From contig NZ_FNFC01000007.1 of NCBI RefSeq assembly GCF_900100385.1, positions 1 through 64,000 on the forward strand: a DNA stretch of 64,000 nt, read 5' to 3'. The position numbers and the translations under genes are program-made. A model generated the notes under the pieces. It worked only from the letters and a program-made list of their open reading frames with translations, was not told the DNA's origin and searched no databases. Origin of the DNA: Halovenus aranensis. GTDB taxonomy: Archaea; Halobacteriota; Halobacteria; Halobacteriales; Haloarculaceae. The stretch's first letter is position 1, and each line of letters opens with the position of its first letter. Positions 35,352 to 44,250 of the stretch are shown here, one piece after another.

Positions 35352-37040
35352 ATGGAGTACACACCACTCACCGAACGCGTCCGGGCGACCCCCTGGCCTG
35401 CCGTCGTGTGGCTGCTGGGTGTCTGCCTGCTGGTCGCAATCGAACTCGGCCGTATCGCGTCGGGGCTTCACAACATCGGCGGCGCGGTCGTCACGGCGGC
35501 CGGAGCCGGCTACGGCGGCCTCGCGGACGGCCTCGCTTCCGGCGGGACAGGTGGCGTTCTCACGGCTGTTGGCCTCCTCGCCGGGCTCTGGCTGGTCGGG
35601 CTGGGGGTCGTGACCGCGACCCGTGCCACGGTCGTCTTGCGGGTCACCGACCGGATTCCGCTGCGGTCACAGCGACTGCTCGACGGTCTGGCCTTCGGGC
35701 TCTGTCTCGGCGTCGTCGTCGGGCTCGCAGTCGTGACCGGCGCGGTCGGCGTCGTCCACGCGCTCGGTGACCTGCTCCAGTCGGGCGTCGCCCGACTGGC
35801 AGAGCTTCCGACACTGACCGCCCGCGAGACGATTCCGAACCAGGGGTACCAGACGCCAGACGGCACCTGGCACGGCACCTTCTTCGGGCTCTCGCCGGCG
35901 CTTGCGTGGGGACTGCGAGTCCTCCTCATCCACCTCTATGTCGCCGCCTGGCTGGGGTGGCTCTGGTCGGGGTACCAGCGGTACCGCCGCCACTACCGCC
36001 AGGCCGACTGGACGCCGCGTGACGACGTTGTCAGCCGGCTCCGCTATCACCGCTGGGGGCAGTTCGGGCTGCTCATCGTCGTCCTCTTTCTGACGATGGC
36101 GGCGTTTGCCCCTTCCCTCGGGACCGCTCCCGCCAACCAGAACATCTACGCGCCGTTCTCGAACAGCATCACCTACTACGACGCCTCGCTTGGGGAGGTG
36201 ACCGAGACGCTCGTCGGGAACGCGAACCTCGAAACCCGGTCGCAGGGATACCCCGGAGAGAACGTCAGTCCGATGACCTACGACCGATTCGACCGGTTCC
36301 ACCCCTTCGGTACGCTCACCAACGGCAAGGACCTCTTTACCTTCCTCGTTCACGGCGCACGCGTCTCCCTACTTATCGGCCTGTTGAGTGTCGGTGCCAG
36401 CGCACTGCTCGCGACCGTCTTCGCGCTCATCTCGGCGTACTACCGCGGGGTTGCAGACCTGATACTCGTGGTTACCGGCGACACCATCATGGGCGTTCCC
36501 CGGCTGTTGTTGTTGATACTGCTGACGGTCCTGCTGGGTGATACGTGGCTCGGTGGTCTGTACAACGGCGGCGTCTTGCTGGCGCTCGTCCTCGCCGCGA
36601 CCGGGTGGCCGTTCCTCTGGCGGGCCTTCCGCGGCCCGACGCTCCAGATTGCCGAAGAGGACTGGGTCGACGCCGCCCGGAGTTACGGGCAGTCAGCGAC
36701 AGGTATCATGCGGTTGCATATGCTACCGTACCTGCTCGGCTATCTGCTCATCTACAGCTCGCTGGTGCTGGGCGGGGTCATCCTGGCGGTCGCCGGGCTC
36801 TCCTTCCTCGGGCTCGGTATCACCTCGCCGACCCCCGAATGGGGGCGTGCCGTCGACCTCGGCCGGAAGTTCGTCGCCACCGAGTCCTGGCACATCTCGC
36901 TGATTCCGGGGGCCATGGTGACGCTTGTGGTCATGGGGTTCAACGCCGTCGGTGACGCGCTCAGAGACGCCGTCGACCCACAGAGCGACAGCAGCGTCGC
37001 CGACGCCAGCGAAACCGAATCCAGAGGTGGTGGGGTATGA
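35352..37040 (+). CDS. dppC: Peptide-type ABC permease with long N-terminal extension
   Basis: 562 residues against about 300 for ordinary DppC. Residues 1-230 add roughly four extra membrane helices and loops. The conserved permease part starts near residue 230 (RWGQFGLLIVVLFLTMAAFAPSLG) and has the EAA loop EEDWVDAARSYGQSATGIM and the GGVILAVAGLSFLGLG helix. A periplasmic-side domain (about 255-320, including FHPFGTLTNGKDLF) matches the DppC/OppC family. The last 4 nt overlap the next gene start. Confidence 0.9.
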   Translation: MEYTPLTERVRATPWPAVVWLLGVCLLVAIELGRIASGLHNIGGAVVTAAGAGYGGLADGLASGGTGGVLTAVGLLAGLWLVGLGVVTATRATVVLRVTDRIPLRSQRLLDGLAFGLCLGVVVGLAVVTGAVGVVHALGDLLQSGVARLAELPTLTARETIPNQGYQTPDGTWHGTFFGLSPALAWGLRVLLIHLYVAAWLGWLWSGYQRYRRHYRQADWTPRDDVVSRLRYHRWGQFGLLIVVLFLTMAAFAPSLGTAPANQNIYAPFSNSITYYDASLGEVTETLVGNANLETRSQGYPGENVSPMTYDRFDRFHPFGTLTNGKDLFTFLVHGARVSLLIGLLSVGASALLATVFALISAYYRGVADLILVVTGDTIMGVPRLLLLILLTVLLGDTWLGGLYNGGVLLALVLAATGWPFLWRAFRGPTLQIAEEDWVDAARSYGQSATGIMRLHMLPYLLGYLLIYSSLVLGGVILAVAGLSFLGLGITSPTPEWGRAVDLGRKFVATESWHISLIPGAMVTLVVMGFNAVGDALRDAVDPQSDSSVADASETESRGGGV

Positions 37041-38200
37041 GCGAGGAGCCGTTGCTGTCCGTCGAGAACCTGCGGACGACGTTCACGACAGACCAAGAAC
37101 AGATTCGCGCGGTCGACGGCGTCTCGTTCAGCGTCCCCTCGAGACAGACACTCGGCGTCGTCGGCGAGAGCGGGTCGGGCAAGAGCGTCACCGCCCGGTC
37201 GATTCTCGGCCTGGTCGACGCGCCCGGCGAGGTCCACCCTGACAGCGAAATCCGGTACCACGACCCGACGTTCGTCCAGCAAATTGCACGCAAATACCCC
37301 GACCAGGTGCAGTGGGACGACGACGGCGACGGCTTCGTCACCGTCGAGGCAGGGTCCGGTGAGGGTGACTCGGTGACCGTCGAGCGCGGGTCGGTCGACC
37401 TCGTGGCCGCACCAGATACCGTCGTCCGGTCGGTCCGGGGCAGCGAGATTGCGATGGTGTTCCAGGACGCGCTCAGTAGTCTCAATCCGGTGTACACCGT
37501 CGGCAACCAGATACGAGAACTGCTCGGCATCCATCAGGGGGTAACCGGGAGCGAGGCGACCGAGCGAGCCGCGGAGTTGCTCGAAAGCGTCGGCATTCCG
37601 GACCCGAAACGCCGGCTGGACGAGTACCCCCACCAGTTCAGCGGCGGGATGCAACAGCGGGCGGTCATCGCGCTGGCGCTGGCCTGTGACCCGTCGGTGT
37701 TGCTCTGTGACGAGCCGACGACCGCACTCGACGTGACGATTCAGGCACAGATTCTCGAACTGTTAGAGCGCCTGCAACGCGAGCGCGGGCTCTCTATTGT
37801 CTTCATCACCCACGATATGGGTGTCATCGCACAGGTAGCGGACTCGGTGGCAGTCATGTACGCCGGGGAGATAGTCGAGCGGGCGTCGGTCAGTCGGCTG
37901 TTCGACGACCCCAAACATCCATACGCCCGCGGGCTGCTCCAGAGCATCCCCGGACTGACCGGCGACGTCGACCGACTGCCGACAATCGACGGCAGCGTCC
38001 CGACGCCAAACGAGCCCGCGACGTACTGCCGGTACGCACCGCGGTGTCCGAAGGCGTTCGAGGAGTGTGAGACGATACACCCGGAACACGTCTCGGTCGG
38101 CGAGGGCGACCACACGGCGGCCTGTCTGCTTTACCCCGAATCTGCAGGCCTCGCCGAGCGCCTAGACCGACACCACGACACGGAGGAGACCCATGAGTGA
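37037..38200 (+). CDS. dppD: Peptide-type ABC ATPase (DppD-like)
   Basis: 387 residues. Walker A is [10 protein letters not shown] (about 41-50), then an insertion of roughly 50 residues (acidic, about 75-130) before the Q-loop [13 protein letters not shown]. The signature is QFSGGMQQR, Walker [13 protein letters not shown], and the H-loop FITHDMG. The C-terminal oligopeptide domain has [11 protein letters not shown] and AACLLYP, which in DppD/DppF may hold an iron-sulfur cluster. It overlaps dppC by 4 nt and dppF by 8 nt. Confidence 0.92.
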   Translation: MSEEPLLSVENLRTTFTTDQEQIRAVDGVSFSVPSRQTLGVVGESGSGKSVTARSILGLVDAPGEVHPDSEIRYHDPTFVQQIARKYPDQVQWDDDGDGFVTVEAGSGEGDSVTVERGSVDLVAAPDTVVRSVRGSEIAMVFQDALSSLNPVYTVGNQIRELLGIHQGVTGSEATERAAELLESVGIPDPKRRLDEYPHQFSGGMQQRAVIALALACDPSVLLCDEPTTALDVTIQAQILELLERLQRERGLSIVFITHDMGVIAQVADSVAVMYAGEIVERASVSRLFDDPKHPYARGLLQSIPGLTGDVDRLPTIDGSVPTPNEPATYCRYAPRCPKAFEECETIHPEHVSVGEGDHTAACLLYPESAGLAERLDRHHDTEETHE

Positions 38201-39530
38201 CAGTACGACAGCCGATGACGCCGGGCGCACAGACGCCAGCAACCCACTCGTCACCGTCGACGGGTTACGGACTTACTACGAGAGCGAGCAACTCGTCGGC
38301 GGCAAACCCGTCAAGGCCGTCGACGGCGTCTCCTTCGAGATTGGACGCGGGGAGACCTTCGGCATCGTCGGGGAGAGCGGCTGTGGGAAGACGACGCTTG
38401 GCCGGAGTATCCTCCAGCTCGAAGACGTCGATGAGGGGCGTGTGTCCTTCGACGGCACCGACGTGACGACGCTGGGACGGCGGGGACTCAAGGAGTGGCG
38501 CCGCGACGCCCAGATGGTCTACCAGAACCCGATGTCGAGCATCAACGAGCGGATGACCGTCGGCGAAATCGTCCGCGAGCCGCTGGAGGTCCACAACTGG
38601 GAGACTGCCGCCAGCCGCCGCGAGCGCGTCCAAGAGTTGCTCGACAGGGTCGGCCTCCGGCCGGAACACTACCACCGCTATCCACACCAGTTCTCGGGCG
38701 GCCAGCGCCAGCGGGTCGGCATCGCTCGGGCGCTCGCCCTGGAGCCGGAGTTCATCGTCCTCGACGAGCCCGTCAGCGCGCTCGACGTGTCGGTCCAGGC
38801 GAAGATTCTCAATCTGCTCTCGGACCTCCAAGAGGAGTTTGGTCTCACGTACATGCTCATCGCCCACGACCTCTCTGTGGTGCGTCACATCTGTGACCGG
38901 GTCGGTGTGATGTACCTGGGGAAACTCATGGAGGTCGGGCCGACAGAGCGGCTGTTCACGTCCCCACAGAACCCCTACACGCGGTCGTTGCTGTCGGCGA
39001 TTCCACAGCCGGACCCGGACGTGGGTGCAGACCGGATTACGCTCCGTGGCACGCCGCCGAACCCGCGGGACCCGCCGGCGGGCTGTGTCTTCTCGACGCG
39101 GTGTCCGTTTGCGATTCGCCAGCCCGAGCACGAGGAACTTGGCGACGAGCAGTGGGCCGCAATCGCGCAGTTTCGACGCATGATTCGCGAGCGGGCCAGT
39201 TCTACTACTCTCGAACGGGCAAAACAGCGTCTGGGGATGGGCACACAGTTTACCCCGATTCGGGAGGTGGCCGAAGACCTGTTCGGGTCGCTGACCTACC
39301 CCGAGGCGGTCGAGGAGACCCTGACGCGTGCGACAGAGCTGGTCGCCGACGGCGACGTGACCGAAGCACGCGACCTCCTCGACGACGAGTTCAGCACCGT
39401 CTGTGAACACGAGTCGCCCCAGCAACACGAGGTCGGCAACGGCCGGTCGAGTCGCTGTCACCGCCACAGGGAGGAGTACAGAGAGCCCGGCGACTATCTG
39501 CGCGACGCTGGCGACTATCTGCCGGAGTAG
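38193..39530 (+). CDS. dppF: Peptide-type ABC ATPase with C-terminal insertion (DppF-like)
   Basis: 445 residues against about 330 usual. Walker [12 protein letters not shown], signature QFSGGQRQR, Walker [13 protein letters not shown] and the H-loop LIAHDLS are intact. The C-terminal oligopeptide domain starts normally ([11 protein letters not shown]) but then has about 100 extra helical residues (about 320-420, [16 protein letters not shown] and [19 protein letters not shown]) before the remaining cysteines (VCEHESP, SRCHRH). The insertion separates Cys residues that normally lie close together. Confidence 0.9.
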   Translation: MSDSTTADDAGRTDASNPLVTVDGLRTYYESEQLVGGKPVKAVDGVSFEIGRGETFGIVGESGCGKTTLGRSILQLEDVDEGRVSFDGTDVTTLGRRGLKEWRRDAQMVYQNPMSSINERMTVGEIVREPLEVHNWETAASRRERVQELLDRVGLRPEHYHRYPHQFSGGQRQRVGIARALALEPEFIVLDEPVSALDVSVQAKILNLLSDLQEEFGLTYMLIAHDLSVVRHICDRVGVMYLGKLMEVGPTERLFTSPQNPYTRSLLSAIPQPDPDVGADRITLRGTPPNPRDPPAGCVFSTRCPFAIRQPEHEELGDEQWAAIAQFRRMIRERASSTTLERAKQRLGMGTQFTPIREVAEDLFGSLTYPEAVEETLTRATELVADGDVTEARDLLDDEFSTVCEHESPQQHEVGNGRSSRCHRHREEYREPGDYLRDAGDYLPE

Positions 39531-39580
39531 CGGACTCTTAACACGCAAAGCGTTTTGCCCGTCGAATCCGGGGTACGACC

Positions 39581-40843
39581 ATGAGCAATACCACAGAGCA
39601 GAGCCCGGTGTCTGGCGTGCGCGAGCGCGCGCCACTCCTGCGTGCCTGTGCCGAGCGCTACCGCGAGTCGACGCCGTTCGAGGCGTTGACTATCGGCGTC
39701 TCGGCACCGCTGACGCCACACACGGGCCTGTTTCTGGACGTGCTGGCGGCCGGCGGCGCAGAGGTTCTCGTCACCGGCGAGTTCGGGAGCGCACACGCCG
39801 ACGTGCTCGCATGGCTCGACGACCACGAGGGGATTACGCCGCTGTCGACGGTCGGCATGTCGGAAACAGAGCTGGCCGACGCCCGCCGGGAACTCCTCGC
39901 GGCTGAGCCCGACCTGCTCGCCGACGACGGAGCCTATCTGCTGAGTCTCGCTCACGACGAGTTCCCCGAGGCGGCCGCAAACGTCCGGGGTGCCTGTGAG
40001 CAGACGACCGGCGGCATCACCCGCCTGCAGGCGATGGACGAACAGGGCGTCCTCTCGTTTCCGGTGTACGACGTCAACGGCGCCCCGATGAAACAGCACT
40101 TCGACAACGTCCACGGGACCGCAGAGAGTTCGCTGTCGGCGCTGACCTCGCTGACAGATATGCTGGTGGCGGGCTCGGTGGCGGTCGTCGGCGGCTACGG
40201 ACAGTGTGGCCGCGGGCTCGCCCGCAAGCTCCGGGCCCTCGGTGCGCGGACCATCGTGACCGAAGCCGACCCCCGGAAAGCGCTCGAAGCCGTCGCCGAC
40301 GGCCACGAAGTCCGGCCGATGCGCGAGGCGGTGCCGGACGCAGACCTCGTGGTGACGGCGACCGGTCGCTTCGGCATCCTCCGGCGTGAACACATCGAGG
40401 CGCTGGCGGACGGGGCAGTGGTCGCGTCTATCGGCAGCATAATCGAAATCGATACCGAGGCCTTCGGCGAGATGGCGAGCGACGTGACCCGGCCGGAGCC
40501 GGGCGTGGCCCGGTACCAGTTCCCCGACGGCAGGACTGTGACGTTGCTCACCGACGGGCAGGTGGTGAATCTGGCTGCCCCGAACGGTGAGGGGAATCCG
40601 ACGCCGGTGATGGACACCACGTTCGCGCTGATGAGCCGCGGGCTGGCGGCGTTTGCCGAGGGTGCTGACCTCTCGCCGGGACTACACCCGCTGCCGGAGG
40701 CTATCGACCGCGCGGTTGCCCGCGAGAAACTGGACGCTATCGGCGTCGATATCGACGAGATACCCGACGAACAGCGCGCGTACCGCGAACAGTGGGCCGC
40801 CCACGAGGGCAGCGACAGTCCGAGCGAGAAAGAGCCGCGTTAA
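39581..40843 (+). CDS. SAH hydrolase paralog lacking three catalytic His
   Basis: 420 residues, clearly homologous to the SAHH at 30954 (shared GGITRLQAMDEQGVL, MKQHFDNVHGT, GYGQCGRGLARKLR, TIVTEADPRKALEA). Lys171, Asp175, Glu140 and the NAD-binding loop remain. The position of the first active-site His is Pro44 (SAPLTPHT), the catalytic His before the IEI strand is Ser286 (SIGSIIEI), and the GHP His is Asn339 (EGNPTPVMD). The fold and NAD site are therefore kept but the SAH-cleaving machinery is not. It sits between dppF and the receptor gene and converges with the latter (stops overlap by 4 nt). Alternative function or regulatory SAH/NAD sensing is possible. Confidence 0.85.
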   Translation: MSNTTEQSPVSGVRERAPLLRACAERYRESTPFEALTIGVSAPLTPHTGLFLDVLAAGGAEVLVTGEFGSAHADVLAWLDDHEGITPLSTVGMSETELADARRELLAAEPDLLADDGAYLLSLAHDEFPEAAANVRGACEQTTGGITRLQAMDEQGVLSFPVYDVNGAPMKQHFDNVHGTAESSLSALTSLTDMLVAGSVAVVGGYGQCGRGLARKLRALGARTIVTEADPRKALEAVADGHEVRPMREAVPDADLVVTATGRFGILRREHIEALADGAVVASIGSIIEIDTEAFGEMASDVTRPEPGVARYQFPDGRTVTLLTDGQVVNLAAPNGEGNPTPVMDTTFALMSRGLAAFAEGADLSPGLHPLPEAIDRAVAREKLDAIGVDIDEIPDEQRAYREQWAAHEGSDSPSEKEPR

Positions 40844-42684
40844 CGGTTGAGCGAGACGTTGTTGAGCGCAGGCCGGCGCTGTGGGCCGTGCATCTCGAAG
40901 CCTTCGACCCAGTCGTACCAGTACATGTCCTCGATTGGATGCCACAGCGGCAGCATCGTCATATCCTCCCAGTTCGCCCGCTCGATGTCGAGATAGGCCT
41001 CGTTGCGGGCCTCCTGGTCTGCCTCGGAGGGCGTCTGGTGTTGTTCGTAGCTGTCCCAGGCGTCGGTCGCTTGCTGGGCCGCATCCGACAGCTGTTCGTA
41101 CTCGAAGTCCGCCTCGGCACCCCACTGTGACCAGGCGTACTGGTTCGGGTACGCAAAGCGCAACATCGCGTCGGCTTCGAGCCAGTTCAGCGCGTTCCAG
41201 ACGAAGTATATCGTGATATCGCCCTCGAAGGCCCGGTTGGTCAGCGTCGAGGACGGCGCCTCCTCGATGCTGATGTCGATGTGTGCCGCCTGGGCCTGGT
41301 CCTGAAGGAGGTCGGCAATGGCGGTCCACTCGGATGCCTGCCTGTCCGATGGGTGCTGGATGGTCGTCTCGTACATGTTGTCCTCGCTGTAGCCGGCGTC
41401 TTCCATGACCTGCCGGGCGGACTCGATGTCGGACTGGGCGTAGCCGTAGGGGTAGTCGCTCTCGGCGAGTTGCTGGTACTCCTGGGGCCCGCCGGGGAAG
41501 CCACTCGGCGGCGTCAGCAGATAGGCCGGCGTTCCCTGCCCACGGAGAGCGGTCTGGGTAATCGTCTCCTGGTTGACCAGATACGCAATCGCTTTCCGGG
41601 CCGGCTTTTCGACCCGCTGGGTGTTGAATATCGCGTACTGGGTTCGTGGGAGACTCGTCTCGCCGTAGTTGAGGGTCTCGTCGTTTGCGACGGGCCCGTA
41701 GGTCCCCTGGCGGCGGTCGCCGCCGAGGTTCTCCTCGACGCTGAGCAGGTTAGGGTCGAACTGCGACTGAGGCAGGTCGAAGATATCGATGTTTTGCTCG
41801 TTGACCGCAGTCGTGAACACGGCGTTCGAGTCGCCGAGAATCTGGAGTCTGACGCCGTCGACGTCGGCGACCGAGCCGTGATAGTCGTCGAAGCGTTCGA
41901 GGATGATTTCGCTCCCACGGTTCCAGCTATCCAACTGGAACGGTCCGGTGCCGTGGAGATGCTGCGTGACCCACTCGTCGTACTCGTATTCGCCGTCGTA
42001 GCCCTCGATGTCGCCGACGACGCCCTCGGGGATGACCGAGAGCCGCGGGTCGGCGAGGTTGCCGAGCGTGCCGTGGAACGGCGTTTCGAGCGTCATCTCG
42101 ACGACGTATTCCTCGACCGCTTCCAGCGCCAGCGAGTCCGGAACGGTCTCGTCGTCGTCGTCGACCTCGTGTTCGACCGACATCGGGCCCCTGACGATGC
42201 GGTCGGACTGGCCGCGGTTGTTCTCGGATTCGGCGAGACGCCGCCAGGAGTACACCACGTCCTCGGCGGTCAGTTCCTCGCCGTTGTGGAAGGTCACACC
42301 CTCCTGGAGCTCGAACTGGTAGGTCAGGTAGTCGTCAGAGACCGTGTAATCCTGTGCGAGCGAGCCGGTAACCGGCGGCGTGCCGGCTTCGTATGTGAAC
42401 AGCTGCTCGTGGACCTGCCAGTTCGTCCACGCGTTTATCGGCCCGGAGATGCCAATTGGGTCGGTCGTCTCCTGTGGAATCTGGACCAGTTGGACCTGTC
42501 CACCGGTCGAGCCGCCGTCGGAGCCGCCGTCACTGCCGGTGTCGCCGTCGGTCCCGTCGGTGCTGTCGCCGTCGGTGTTCTCTTCGACTGGGTCGTCGTC
42601 GCCACCGCTACACCCGGCGAGTGCAGCCGTCGCTACGGACCCTACCCCGGTGAGAAACGTCCGTCGGTCGATGTCTGGTGACAT
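40840..42684 (-). CDS. dppA: Peptide-type ABC substrate-binding lipoprotein
   Basis: 614 residues. The N-terminus is a Tat signal (DRRTFLTGVGSVATAALAGC) ending in a lipobox Cys (residue 25), then an Asp/Gly/Ser-rich tether to about 68. The mature part is an SBP_bac_5 (DppA/OppA) fold: LTYQFELQEGVTFHNGEELTAEDVVYS is recognisable in part as VTFHNGEELTAEDV, with later YAQSDIESARQVMEDAGY and the terminal LPLWHPIEDMYWY. It captures the ligand outside the membrane for the dppBCDF system. It is encoded on the opposite strand, which is unusual. A strong promoter (42705-42717) is 27 nt upstream. Confidence 0.92.
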   Translation of the reverse strand: MSPDIDRRTFLTGVGSVATAALAGCSGGDDDPVEENTDGDSTDGTDGDTGSDGGSDGGSTGGQVQLVQIPQETTDPIGISGPINAWTNWQVHEQLFTYEAGTPPVTGSLAQDYTVSDDYLTYQFELQEGVTFHNGEELTAEDVVYSWRRLAESENNRGQSDRIVRGPMSVEHEVDDDDETVPDSLALEAVEEYVVEMTLETPFHGTLGNLADPRLSVIPEGVVGDIEGYDGEYEYDEWVTQHLHGTGPFQLDSWNRGSEIILERFDDYHGSVADVDGVRLQILGDSNAVFTTAVNEQNIDIFDLPQSQFDPNLLSVEENLGGDRRQGTYGPVANDETLNYGETSLPRTQYAIFNTQRVEKPARKAIAYLVNQETITQTALRGQGTPAYLLTPPSGFPGGPQEYQQLAESDYPYGYAQSDIESARQVMEDAGYSEDNMYETTIQHPSDRQASEWTAIADLLQDQAQAAHIDISIEEAPSSTLTNRAFEGDITIYFVWNALNWLEADAMLRFAYPNQYAWSQWGAEADFEYEQLSDAAQQATDAWDSYEQHQTPSEADQEARNEAYLDIERANWEDMTMLPLWHPIEDMYWYDWVEGFEMHGPQRRPALNNVSLNR

Positions 42685-42704
42685 GCGAGATGTTAATGGC
42701 CCAC

Positions 42705-42717
42705 CGTAATATAATAC
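42705..42717 (-). promoter_or_regulatory. TATA box of receptor gene
   Basis: On the minus strand GTATTATATTACG, centred about 27 nt before the ATG at 42684. Confidence 0.65.
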
Positions 42718-42837
42718 TTCTCATTAATCCACCGACACAGGACGTGTGACTGTATCACATGGCATCAGCTGCGCGTCTCGGTCGGGAAGACAGGGCGGAA
42801 CAGCACGGTTTAGTGGCCCCCAGTCGAACGGCCAGTG

Positions 42838-44109
42838 ATGACGTTTCACGAACGCGACTACATGGAGGGAACGCTCGGAACCCAGGCGGTCGACTGGGAG
42901 CAGCGCATCGATACCCAGCGCCTGCGCGAGGAGCGCAAACAGCGCGCGCTCGACCGCTTGCAGGACAGCGACCTGGGTGCACTCCTCCTGGTTTCGGACC
43001 CGAACATCCGGTACGTGACCGGGCTGGCGATGACCGGCGGCAGCGGGGCCGACCACTACACGCTGTTGACCGAAGACGGCGATATCGTCCACTGGGACAC
43101 CGCGGACCACGCCTCGAACCAGCGAAAGAACTGCCCGTGGCTAGACGACATCCGGTATGCCTGTCCCGGCCTGGGGAACGTGCCTCGGGCGTCCGGTCGC
43201 GACTCGGCCCGGCAGTTCCTCCTCTCGAAGATGGCCGAACTGGTCGCCGGTGCGATGGAGGAGTACGGCGTCGGAAACGAGCGCCTCGGACTGGACATCG
43301 GTAATCAGGGTCTTGTGAACGCGCTCGAAGACGCCGGTGTCGAAGTCGACACCGGGACCGCACAGGACGTAATGCTCGACGCCCGCAAGACCAAAACCGA
43401 AGACGAAATCGAGTGTCTCCGGATGGTTGCGGCCATCTGTGAGGCTGGGTTCCAGCGCATCACCGAGACGGCCAAGCCGGGCATGAAAGAGAACGAAATC
43501 TGGGGCGAGGCCGCACAGGAGCTGTGGCGTCACGGCGCGTTCGTCGGCGGCGGCTACCTCACGAGCGGCCCGAACACCTGGCCGAAACACCAAGCCAACA
43601 CCACCGACCGGATGCTCCGACCGGGTGACCTGGTGTACGCCGACTTCTACAACATCGGCTATCTTGGCTATCGCTCCTGTTACTATCGGACGTTCTCGAT
43701 GGGCGAGCCGACTCAGGAACAAAAAGACGCCTACGAAATCGCCCGCGACAACCTCTACGACGTGCTCGAACGCATCGAGCCCGGCGCGACCACCGACGAA
43801 ATCGCAAAAGGGTTCCCCGACATGGCGGGCGAACACGCTGACTACTACGGGGCCGAGGAACCCTGGCAGATGACCACCAACCACTGGGCACACGGGCTGG
43901 GTCTCCAGCTCTATGAGACGCCGCTCATCTGGCGTGGCCTCTCACCGGAGCATCCCATCGAAATCGAGGAGGGGATGACGATGGCCGTCGAGACCCAAGA
44001 GCCCGCAGGTCGCCAGGGTGTCCGCGTCGAGGAGATGGTCGTCGTCCGCGAAAACGGCGTCGAACTCCTCAGTCAGTGGCCGGTCGAAGAGATTACGCGC
44101 ATCGAGTGA
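42838..44109 (+). CDS. M24-fold (Xaa-Pro peptidase-like) protein, altered metal site
   Basis: 423 residues with a creatinase-like N-terminal domain (about 1-180, LVSDPNIRYVTGL) and a pita-bread C-terminal domain. Of the five usual metal ligands, Asp269 (VYADFYN), His352 (AHGLGLQ), Glu385 (AVETQEP) and Glu398 (RVEEMV) are present. The second Asp, normally in an SDxTR motif, is missing: the sequence is YRSCYYRTF, with Cys281. The fold also includes creatinase and DddP (DMSP lyase); DddP's extra Asp is likewise absent (Tyr271). Activity as a dinuclear peptidase is doubtful. ATG 42838 is 28 nt after a GGTTTAGT element. Divergent from the receptor gene. Confidence 0.8.
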   Translation: MTFHERDYMEGTLGTQAVDWEQRIDTQRLREERKQRALDRLQDSDLGALLLVSDPNIRYVTGLAMTGGSGADHYTLLTEDGDIVHWDTADHASNQRKNCPWLDDIRYACPGLGNVPRASGRDSARQFLLSKMAELVAGAMEEYGVGNERLGLDIGNQGLVNALEDAGVEVDTGTAQDVMLDARKTKTEDEIECLRMVAAICEAGFQRITETAKPGMKENEIWGEAAQELWRHGAFVGGGYLTSGPNTWPKHQANTTDRMLRPGDLVYADFYNIGYLGYRSCYYRTFSMGEPTQEQKDAYEIARDNLYDVLERIEPGATTDEIAKGFPDMAGEHADYYGAEEPWQMTTNHWAHGLGLQLYETPLIWRGLSPEHPIEIEEGMTMAVETQEPAGRQGVRVEEMVVVRENGVELLSQWPVEEITRIE

Positions 44110-44136
44110 CGGCCGGGGCTGAGACAGAAAGACGTG

Positions 44137-44141
44137 TTTTT
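44137..44141 (+). terminator. Oligo-T terminator after the M24 gene
   Basis: TTTTT 28 nt past the stop codon, before the histidine kinase promoter. Confidence 0.4.
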
Positions 44142-44221
44142 CCTCATACGCTAATTATCGCCGTGACGCCGCCACCCGTCACCCTCAATAGCGAAAGATA
44201 GCTGTTTACCGCGGCATATAC

Positions 44222-44228
44222 TTTTTAG
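44222..44228 (+). promoter_or_regulatory. Core promoter of histidine kinase gene
   Basis: TTTTTAG centred 26-27 nt upstream of the ATG at 44251, after a TATACT stretch. Confidence 0.5.
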
Positions 44229-44250
44229 CTCCGCGACAAAAGTACCGATA

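Noticed and set aside
42838-44109. M24 protein as a DMSP lyase (DddP)
   Set aside because: The overall fold and several segments resemble DddP, but the two Asp residues specific to its metal site are Tyr271 and Cys281, so the assignment is not supported.
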